From the NCBI GenBank assembly GCA_035222895.1, contig JAVYIG010000899.1, positions 350,530 through 414,529 on the forward strand: a stretch of 64,000 nucleotides of DNA, in the 5' to 3' direction. The stretch's first letter is position 1; each line of letters begins with the position of its first letter. The DNA is from Strongylocentrotus droebachiensis (taxonomy: Eukaryota; Echinodermata; Echinoidea; Camarodonta; Strongylocentrotidae). Shown one piece after another: positions 55,850 to 64,000 of the stretch. The notes beneath the pieces are model-generated. The model searched no databases and was not told the DNA's origin. It saw only the letters and a program-made list of their open reading frames with translations. The position numbers and the translations under genes were made by a program.

Positions 55850-56612
55850 GACTTTATATGCCTCCGCCACTAAAGGTGGTGCCGGCCGGAGGCATCATGT
55901 TTGCGGGTTGTCCGTCCATCCCGCTTTCCCGTTATCGCGATATCTCAAGAACAACTAGAGATATGAAAATCAAACTGTATGATAGTATGTATCACCATAG
56001 GAAGACAATCTGATTAGATTTTGGCGTCCGTAGGTCAAAGGTCAAGGGTCCCAGAGGTCAACTTATGAAACTTTATGAAAATCAAACTGTATGATAGTAT
56101 GTATCACCATAGGAAGACAATCTGATTAGATTTTGGTGTCCGTAGGTCAAAGGTCAAGGGTCCCAGAGGTCAACTTATGAATTTGAAGGTATTGGCTTCG
56201 TTATCGCAATATCTCAAGAACCATTTGAAATATGGACTTCAAACTTGATGATAGTATATATCACCATAGGAAGACGATCTGATTAGATTTTGGAGTAGGT
56301 AGGTCAAAGGTCAAGGGTCACGGAGGTCAATATTTGAATTTCCAGCTAGTGGCCTCGTTATCGCGTTATCTCAAGGACCACTTGAGATATGAACATCAAA
56401 CTTGGTGATAGCTTATATCACTGTCAAAAGACGATCTGATTAGATTTTGGAGAACTTGGGTCACAGCTTAAGGGTCACAGAGGTTAACCTATGAAATTCC
56501 AGGTATTGGCCTTTTATCATGATATCTCGATAACCACTTGGAGTATAATCTTCAAACTTGATGGAGTAATGAGGTAGAAGGTCAAAGAGGTCATATGCGG
56601 AGGCACATAAGA
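55850..56612. mobile_element. GCCTCCGC-bounded DR1 repeat element (right arm)
   Basis: Mirror of 47028-47795 with the same tandem AGGTCAAAGGTCA units; CTAAAGGTGGTGCCGGCCGG lies next to the left end. Confidence 0.7.
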
Positions 56613-57095
56613 GACGCAGTCGCATTTGTCTTGTTTCTTTCGCTAGCGGCTAGAAAATGTTTGTCCCGCAATCAAACCCAACGCGTTTTCAGCAATTCGC
56701 TTTATGACTTTTTTATGACTTACAAATCTTTTGACACCAAATTATTGAAAATCGGACATTCCGCTAGCGGTTACAGGTACCTGACATTTTGTGAGTAAAG
56801 ATCAAGCCGAAAATTGTGTACAAAACGCGTGGCAAAGTGAAGTTTCTAGTTTGGTTTATAAATCAGTTATATTTCAATCTTTAGACTTGATTTATCATTT
56901 ATGCAAGCTAAAAAATTGATCTAGATAATGACCTTAAATATCAGAAGTCTCAAATCAATAAAATACATCAGAATTAAAAACAATAGCATACATAAGAAAT
57001 TTGTAAAACAATGTTATAGGCCTACAAAAGAATTGACAGATACTTTTAAAATAATTTTGTTGTCACCTCTTCATTCCTATTTTTTTCTCTCATAG

Positions 57096-57394
57096 GGTAT
57101 AAGAAATACCGGGAATACGTGCTATATGAATGCCACTGCACCAATTCTTGTAGCATCTCCAGTTGTCCACTTGTACAGGGAACAGACTGTACACAAGATC
57201 CCTGCCCTTGATGGAGTCTTACAACTTTATAATGCAGATAACACTGCTGCAGTGAAGAAGGCTGTACAGAGTTTGAAGGATCTTCTGCCTTCCTACAACG
57301 ATGCAGAGCAACACGATGCTGGACGGTTTATGCTTGACATCCTGTCCTCGCAATGTCTCCATTGTGGTTCAAGTAAATGCACTTTCCTTCAAAG
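57096..57394 (+). CDS. USP right arm: exon 3, catalytic Cys box
   Basis: GIRNTGNTCYMNAT matches the USP consensus G-L-x-N-x-G-N-T-C-Y-M-N; the Cys is the nucleophile. It continues to EQHDAGRFMLDILSSQ (family form: QQDAHEFLxxLLDxL) and a CLHC pair. Acceptor CATAG; donor G|GTATAAG or an earlier A|GTAAATG. Neither donor gives the phase needed by exon 4. Confidence 0.75.
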
Positions 57395-58024
57395 GTATAA
57401 GTTTTGATTCTACATGAATTCCCTATTATATTTTCCTTTTTTTTATTACGTAAACCTACTATAAAAATAAAATGTGCATGAGTGTCAAAGTCCTAATTGC
57501 CATTTTTAAATTACCTCTTTAAAATGTGTTGTGGGTTTTCAAATAAATTTTTTAGGACTTCTTTAGGGAAGGTAGGCTAGGCTGAAAAAAGGATACCGGT
57601 ACCTCAAAATTTTCAATTGTACGGGGGTCCGGAAATATGCCCAAAGCTCCAGGTCAATTAAATTTATTTCAAGGGGGCAAGACTAAACTAACAGTCTGTG
57701 CTTGGTACATGAACCTCATAGGGCCCAGACTGAGATGTGCCTGTAAAGAGCCATGATGCTAGTAAAAAACATCAGCTCTTTAAATAAACAAATATCCTGA
57801 AATGGCAGACCAGACTTGCCAAATGCTATTCAGCAAACATTTCAGTATATCTATGAGTATTGATTGGGCAGTGAATATAACAAATTGGTCTGATTATTTC
57901 ATAATATCTTTATTTGACACAAGTTCTCCTTTATCAAACAGAAAACTGCTTATAGATATTTGTTTCTGATTTAGTTTTTTTTTCCATTTGGTTTACCTTC
58001 TGTTTTAGCTGTTGTCATTTGCAG

Positions 58025-58191
58025 GGGCACAATGAACTTAAGTGCCCTAATTGTGACGCATCAAGGCTTGGGGGAGAGCTTGATTACGGCTCCATCCCAG
58101 TAGAATGCAGAAGCAACAAATCACTCGACACCACTCTCGATGAATTTTTCAGTTGGGCTACTGTTGACTTCAAAGGCCTTTGCGACAAGTG
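58025..58191 (+). CDS. USP right arm: exon 4, zinc-finger region
   Basis: GHNELKCPNCDASRLGGELD gives the first CxxC pair of the USP fingers subdomain, followed by SLDTTLDEFFSWATVDFKGL and the start of the second pair (CDK...). The donor TG|GTATGT leaves two bases that make Cys with the first base of exon 5. Confidence 0.8.
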
Positions 58192-58489
58192 GTATGTCCA
58201 CTTTTTTTTTCACTTGAGAACTTTAAACATGAAATCATGTTACCCTTTTTCAGATACCTGCACTTGTTGATATTTCTGATTTAGAAATCATTATTTTTTA
58301 TGCTATTTTTTTTAAAATCATTGAGCACATTCTTTTTATTGAGATACCATGCCATTGTTATTTTACTGTTCCTAATATTGCACAGCTAGTGTATATCAAA
58401 TGAGTAAAACTGTTTTTGTTTTTTCTATTTCAAAAAAAAAATTGTTGAGTGCTTTATAATTGACATTTTCCCACTAATTTGATTTAAAG

Positions 58490-58681
58490 TGGACAGACCC
58501 TGACCAAGATGGAAAAGAGGCCAGTGGCAGAGTCACCGCCAGACTTTCTGTGGGTCACGCTACAGCGCTGGAAAGAATCAGAGGTCCGGCAAGCTTTGTC
58601 CGAATCTCGACTTACCAAAAATACAGAAAGGATGAACTTGAAGACGGATTTATGCAGGAATATCACCTTGGAAGCTTAATG
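58490..58681 (+). pseudogene. USP right arm: exon 5, end of fingers and palm strand, internal frame change
   Basis: Entered from exon 4 it reads CGQTLTKMEKRPVAESPPDF then LWVTLQRWKESE, the family's P-x-x-L-x-x-x-L-x-R-F/W strand, and on to KTDLCRNITLEA and a stop at the exon end. The last part makes USP sense only in another frame (QEYHLGSLM, leading into the His box exon in phase 0). A one-base shift between about 58620 and 58655 is therefore inferred. Confidence 0.65.
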
Positions 58682-59153
58682 GTAAGAGTTAAAACGTATA
58701 TGGTAGTATTTGACAATTTTTAGGTCAATAGGCCCAATATGAACTTATGCCGTTGTTGTTTTGTAGTGGGTTACTAGAGGTACAAAGAATTTCTACACAT
58801 GTATGATTTTGAAATTCTGTTCCAAACATTACTTATGGTAATCTATGTGTGTGACTCAGACGAGTGCAAGACGTAAAGCAAGCTTAAAGATATTTATTAA
58901 CATATTTAGAATAAAATAAAACTCATTTTGTTTCTTGAAAATGGTATAAACATGAGTTATAGTTTTAAAATACCAATCTGACAGTCTCATAAAGAAATAT
59001 CTATGGGAAATCACCCCTTTGAATAAGTTGCTGTACAATCCCTTGATGAGAATATTTATTCCATCAAAAAAAGAAAAAAAGAAAATGAAAGTGGATATTT
59101 TATGCAGTTAGGAAATGGGAGGTGACCCAATCCTCTTTCATTCTTGTCATTAG

Positions 59154-59298
59154 ATGCATGAAGGAAGTACCATGTCCAGTGGACATTACACTGCACTTGT
59201 TTGTAAGGAAACGTGGATCCTGTATGATGATGAGAAGGTGTCTGTGACTGATATTGATCTTGCATCACCTTCTATAGCTGGTGTGGGATATAAGAAAG
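59154..59298 (+). CDS. USP right arm: exon 6, His/Asp box
   Basis: MHEGSTMSSGHYTALVCKET then WILYDDEKVSVTDID: the catalytic His in GHY and the Asp in DDEKV are at the expected spacing. Phase 0 to 1; acceptor CATTAG, donor G|GTATGT. Confidence 0.85.
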
Positions 59299-59855
59299 GT
59301 ATGTTTCTGTCTTTTGTAATCTACTTATCTTTAATAAATTTCCACGATTATTGACGAGACAAATGTAACTGAGAGGGATTACAAGGTATTAATTTCTGGT
59401 ATGAATTTTTATTATTCATTCATGTCAGAGAGGAGGGGGAAATAGAACAAAGTTATTTTTATACATGTACAAGTATGTAAGTAACCTAGGACCCTGTATA
59501 GGCCAGTGATTAAAAACCTTGAAATCTGGTTGATGCTAGAATACCTGGTACTTGTTCCAAAATAGAAGAGAAACAATAATTCTGTCTCAACCACGTTAAG
59601 ATAAATGAACTATTACATTAATGATTAGATTGAGGGTCAAATTCACATAGTCCAGATGCTGTATTAGCATACAGACATATTATTTCAACTTTTCTACAAT
59701 GAATTATTTTAATTAAAAAATTGTAGATACATTTTCCAATTAATTCTTTCAATTATTAATTGTAGATATGTTTTCCACAACACTCATTCGATATGGATTC
59801 AATTTAATTTCCTGCAAGGTTACTAATGAATTTTAATGATAATTTTTCATTACAG

Positions 59856-59920
59856 GTGATATGTATAAGGTTGAGAAGGCATCCTCCCAAGAAGCTGTCA
59901 ACACTGCTGCAGACTTGAAG
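59856..59920 (+). CDS. USP right arm: exon 7
   Basis: Entered in phase 1: DMYKVEKASSQEAVNTAADL followed by K and donor AAG|GTAGGT in phase 0. It lies beyond the catalytic core; no further domain. Confidence 0.55.
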
Positions 59921-61314
59921 GTAGGTTTATATATTGCTGAAAATTATACCTCTAAGTTTTACATGTATTGTTGTGTAGGGATCGTATAATTATATGAGGA
60001 GTCCGTAAATGAAGCGAAGAGGTACAAGTTGATGTATTTACAATTCAATTATATTTATCAGGCAGAGTCCAGATGGCATAGGTAAAGTTGAAGAACAATA
60101 TGAATATATCGAGTAAGGAGCAAAGCTCCTCAATTCGATAGTCTACCAGAATTATGTGGTGATGAGTTGGTAGCTAGATGAGAAGTTTCTCTATAATGGA
60201 GAAACTCCACTATCAGGTAAAATTTGGGGGCATCTTATTCTTACTGGGGTAAAAGTGTAAAGAGTTCTAATTGGTCTATAGCACTTGTCCATCATGGTTG
60301 CTACGGGATTGGAGGAGTGGTCAAGGGAGATGGAGTGGTCAAGGGGTGGTCTATGAGTCATCGTTCATGGGACAAAGAAGTCATACATGTGCTATCTCTG
60401 GGGGTTATGTTTATGGTCAAATAATAGGGGGTCTGTATCTTAATGGGAACATAATGTGTTCCTGGATAAAGGGATAATAAACAGGGACTTGTTAGGACAG
60501 GAAGTGAGGGGGATAGGTAAAAGTCAAAAAGGGAACAACACGTAATATTATATGTAGTTATACTTAATACTACCGTAGGTCTATGATACTACACAACAGT
60601 ATGTAGAAGTCCTGTGATGATGCTTCTGAAATGCATTTTCAGGGCTTAATTGTTACATAATATTACATACACTAGTGATAGCATTTAGTGCCTTGCAGCT
60701 TTTTTTTTTTGGTAACCCTTAAGGGCAGGGAGCATTCGCCGTGATATGTTCTAGGTTTTTTTTTTTGCTGCGAGCTTTTGTGACTCTAATCCTATTCTGA
60801 CCCCCCCCCCCCCCCCCCCCTCCCCCCCGCAGCTTTAAAATGATGATCTTCTCATTGACTTGTGTACTGTAGCAACACAAATACAAATATTTAGATATAT
60901 ATGTGCGAACCTATGCTACGCTAATGCCAATAACTCAAAAAGTATTTGAGATAAAGGTATGAAATTTGTAGGGTTATTCATGTCATCCCTTCTTTGTCTT
61001 ACTGTATTTTTCCTATTTCAGTCTGTATATACCTATATACCCCGTACATGGTTTTTTAATTTTTTTATGGTTGAATAAATAATAATAATAATAATAATAA
61101 TCTGTTTAATGATTTGGGGAGGACGCTCTATGATCCTTTAGCAGTGATATGCAAATTTATTAGCCAAAGAACCAAGACAAGATTCCTGTTGTGACTCAGT
61201 GATCAAAGTCCAAATAAAGCCTGGGTAGGGGCCCTTGAGCACTTAATGTTTCTTTCATCTGGGCCATAGATTGCGACTGCAGACATACACTTTGAACATA
61301 TTTGTTTCTCTTAG

Positions 61315-61379
61315 ATGGCTGCTGTACCATTTGCTGATGTACTTAACCACGTGGAAGCTATTGTTGCCGGAAAAGTGAG
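61315..61379 (+). CDS. USP right arm: exon 8
   Basis: MAAVPFADVLNHVEAIVAGK and V, acceptor CTTAG, donor AG|GTAATA, phase 0 to 2, fitting exon 9. Confidence 0.5.
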
Positions 61380-62024
61380 GTAATATTAATTATATGCCAT
61401 GTCATTCAGCCTTTGAGCTGCAATGTGGTTTTGAATAATAAATACCATTTCAATCAATCAATCTTACGTAATGGTAAGATCGGAGATAAGTTTTACTTAT
61501 GTAAGTAGGAGCCTGTTTTGAGCATCTTTTAATGGGGGCTATTTAGACCGAGTCATGCTTCGATAGGAATGGGTTTGTTTCTTTGAAGCGTCTGGCCTTA
61601 GAGACCCCTTCCCCAACCCCCTCCTTTCTTGAGAGTAAATTGTAACTAGTCTATGACTTATGACTCACCTGAGTACAAGTAAATTAAAAGATCATATTTG
61701 TTATTCTAGAAACCTTTTATTTAAACAAAAATGTGGTTAGATAATTTTGTCCCCCAAAAATCATATTTTCAGTTAGAATTTATTTGATGGATGTGTTTTT
61801 AGTTCCAATTCAATAAATAATATGTGCTGATATCTAATTGAGCAAATTGAAATAGTACATTTTGTGTTGGTGGCTAGCGAGTTGCAGCTCTTCAATGTAT
61901 GAAATACATTTTCCCGCAAGCTGAGAAATTAGCCTGCGGCAGCTTGCCAGTAGTGGCGCTGTTAATCGTGAATATATAGACCATAACAATGTTGCTTTTG
62001 TTGTGTGTTTTTTTTCTTTCTCAG

Positions 62025-62086
62025 GGCAAGTTCTTACCTGAATTACGTCTTATACCCAGAGGCATTCAGCTTTGTGTTCAATGCAG
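62025..62086 (+). CDS. USP right arm: exon 9
   Basis: ASSYLNYVLYPEAFSFVFNA between acceptor CTCAG and donor G|GTATAT, phase 2 to 1. The left-arm mirror keeps it too. Confidence 0.5.
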
Positions 62087-62694
62087 GTATATATGTCTCT
62101 AGGAATACACATTTCTTCCTCAATAAGAAAATTTCAAGAATGTCACACTGCCGTATGTCCTTCTGTCTGTCCAGCCATTCGTAAAAGTCTTGTGAACACT
62201 AGTTTCCATTCGATAACTTTTGTAATGTTTGACAGATTTTGATGAAATTTGATATGAAGGTACATGTACATGGTATCATACTATAGCCAAGAATGATTTT
62301 GGAGTATGTAGGTCAAAGATCATGGTTCATCCCATAAAGTCATAAACTTTATGTTCATTCAGTCCCCAGATGTTAGTGACTTCCTTGCCTAGTAATATAA
62401 TAGTATAGTCCTGTAGACATAAATTGTTCTGACTGTCCTTGTTGTTTTTGTGTTGTATTTTTTTGTGATCTCCCTGAACAAGAACTACAGTGGGCAAGTC
62501 AATTATATCACTGTTTTGTTAGCTTAATGATGTAATAATCAAAATTTAATTGAGCTTTCATTGAAAAACATGATCTTAACCTGTTACTGTTGTGATAAGT
62601 GCTTGCTGAAACCCTAGAATACTTTACATACCATGTGGTACAACATTGACCGTTTCATACCTTTCATACATGTATGTGCTTTTTCTATCTGCAG

Positions 62695-62726
62695 AAGTGT
62701 ATCTAACTTGGGAAACAACTGATTGA
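62695..62726 (+). CDS. USP right arm: terminal exon 10
   Basis: Acceptor CTGCAG, then EVYLTWETTD and TGA at 62724-62726. The phase fits exon 9. No AATAAA was noted close downstream. Confidence 0.45.
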
Positions 62727-63265
62727 AGAGGACACTCGATCTGTGTGAGATGAGGAGCTCATATAATTCCTTAGAAGATGTTCATCCAAGTTCTCAAATT
62801 TTTACAGACATAATACACTATGCGGGTACCAGTCAGTCTACAGGTCCGCAGAAAGTGGCTTCTTTCATCCAACTTGTATGCATGACCGGAACAGGTTCTG
62901 CATATTTAACGAGTCAGAACCTGTCAGAAGACCACTTTTATTTTGGCCCTTGCTGCTCTAAAACATCAAATTTGATGTTTTTGGTTATAAGGTGAAGAAT
63001 CAATCTTTTATTGTATTTGATTGAGTTTAATGGAATATTCGGTAAGATAGGTGAAATTGTGGATCTAGAAAGAATACAAATGTGACTTTTTCACTTGCCA
63101 AAAGTGTTGTTATTACATCTGCATGAAGCTGAACATCTATGCTTCGTGATAAAAACACTCCTAACACATGATACAATTTAATCGGCTCAAGAACTGTACG
63201 TCAGTTGGTCCCACTGCTTGGCGATATGTTAAGCATCATTTGAGGTAGGAACTTCAAACTTGGTA

Positions 63266-63402
63266 CAGTCCACTCTCATTTTAACGACGTGCTCAAGACC
63301 ATGCCAATTACCTCATTATACATGTACTGAACACATAGACACATGTGCACATGACTGGGAGAATCTTGTTGTATCCATGCTCGTTATAACGGTAGTGGAC
63401 TG
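63266..63402. mobile_element. pogo/Tigger-like MITE with TA target duplication (right arm)
   Basis: Mirror of 43168-43303: CAGTCCACTCTCATTTTAAC at one end and the complement of CAGTCCACTACCGTTATAAC at the other, TA on both sides. Confidence 0.75.
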
Positions 63403-64000
63403 TAGTAGTATGTATCGACATAGGAAGATCAAGCAATAAGATATTGGAGTAAGTAGGTCAAAGGTCACAGTGGTATATTTACATGAAGTTAGAGGTTTTT
63501 AGTGATATCTCAAGATCCGTTTGAGGTTAGAACTTCAAACTTGGTAATATATGTATCGCCATATATCAAGGAGTAATCGGTTAAGGGTCTGGTATTTCTC
63601 TTATCTCGTAAGGGCATTCATTCAGACTGTGCAGTCGAGAATGGTTTTTGACATGCCATGCTCAAAACAATAGAGCTCGGTGAGGTGTGTATGGATCAGT
63701 GTCATTAAGGTATCATTTGAAAGCATATGACTTGGAATTAGTTTATAGAGCACTTAATTAGTCTGCATAAATTAACCCTTTGATTTAGGGTTTTTGTTCT
63801 TTGGGGACGCACTGCATATCAGATCTGGTTAGGACTGGAATTCATTTGGAATTTGTGAAATCGAGAATCATTCCTGTCTTAATGACACTTCAATGTCTTT
63901 TGAGATCACAATGAAGTCACAATGGTCCAAATTGTCTTTGTCCGTTTTTCAGTGCAAGCTAATTTGTAAACAACATTAGGTCATAATTATGTTTATCACT

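Larger units (their letters stand above)
58541..61719 (+). other. right-arm-only segment holding USP exons 5-8
   Basis: Has no counterpart in the left arm. Besides the exons it contains a poly-C run at about 60802-60830 and an AAT microsatellite at about 61079-61101. Confidence 0.75.
52264..62726 (+). pseudogene. ubiquitin-specific protease (USP, peptidase C19) gene, more complete right-arm copy
   Basis: Ten exons are proposed: 52264-52439, 55227-55334, 57096-57394, 58025-58191, 58490-58681, 59154-59298, 59856-59920, 61315-61379, 62025-62086 and 62695-62726. They carry the USP landmarks in order: Cys box GIRNTGNTCYMN, the QDA-like EQHDAGRFMLDIL, zinc-finger CPNC and CDKC, PPDFLWVTLQRW, and the His box EGSTMSSGHYTALV followed by WILYDDEKV. 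USPs remove ubiquitin from proteins. Three lesions argue for a pseudogene: a 7-base insertion in exon 1 leading to a stop, a TAA in exon 2, and a frame change inside exon 5. The joins exon 1-2 and 3-4 are also out of phase in my model, so an exon may be missing or a junction wrong. Sequencing error cannot be excluded for any single lesion. A divergent partner begins at 51323 on the other strand. Confidence 0.75.
51799..64000 (+). repeat. right arm of the giant inverted repeat (runs off the window)
   Basis: Mirror of 42571-51781. It still matches at the last base of the window (the end pairs with about 42571), so the true arm is longer than seen. It holds the more complete USP gene copy. Confidence 0.92.

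Overview
The window looks like intron-rich, repeat-dense animal DNA, most likely from a marine invertebrate deuterostome, with an echinoderm as best guess. The reasons are AT-rich sequence, coding exons of 50-330 bases bounded by GT/AG and mostly in phase 1-1, extracellular domain shuffling (CUB, SRCR, WSC, sushi), and many MITEs, RTE-like LINE relics, hAT insertions and poly-C/poly-G tracts. The species cannot be named from sequence alone. All exon models were made by eye from splice signals, phase and domain motifs. No transcript evidence was available.

Layout. 0-1 kb: the first coding exon (signal peptide) of a minus-strand gene that runs off the left edge, with a TATA box upstream. 1.9-21.6 kb: no gene seen; MITEs, an 85-bp satellite, LINE relics, two inverted blocks of one C-rich minisatellite, a CpG-rich TTAA-flanked element, a 2.3-kb TIR element with a 134-bp tandem array, a SINE and an ATT microsatellite. 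22.7-27.4 kb: a plus-strand gene whose seven exons join in phase into a 412-residue secreted or GPI-anchored protein: signal peptide, CUB, SRCR, WSC, sushi, hydrophobic C-terminal tail. A hAT insertion with a perfect 8-bp target duplication ends 20 bases before the start codon. Two more phase-1 exons downstream (a Thr-rich stalk and an HRM-like piece) hint at a longer isoform or a decayed ancestor. 30-41 kb: duplications, elements crowded with one short motif, a gag-only LTR-retroelement remnant, two more hAT insertions with 8-bp target duplications, and a frameshifted SAP-like N-terminus.

42.6-64 kb: a giant inverted repeat. Its centre is a 17-base spacer at 51782-51798, and both arms run at least to the mirror of the window's right edge. 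Each arm carries, head to head, a copy of a multi-exon ubiquitin-specific protease (USP, peptidase C19) gene. The right copy keeps the Cys box, zinc-finger CxxC pairs, His box and last exon, but has a frameshifting insertion in exon 1, a stop in exon 2 and a frame shift in exon 5. The left copy has clean exons 1-3 but lost half of exon 4 and most of exons 5-8. The arms are therefore damaged in complementary ways. The USP first exon resembles the N-terminal part of retrotransposon or Ginger-type integrases, so the gene may come from, or have travelled with, a mobile element. An assembly fold-back or a tail-to-tail joining of two haplotypes must be excluded before the palindrome is treated as biology.
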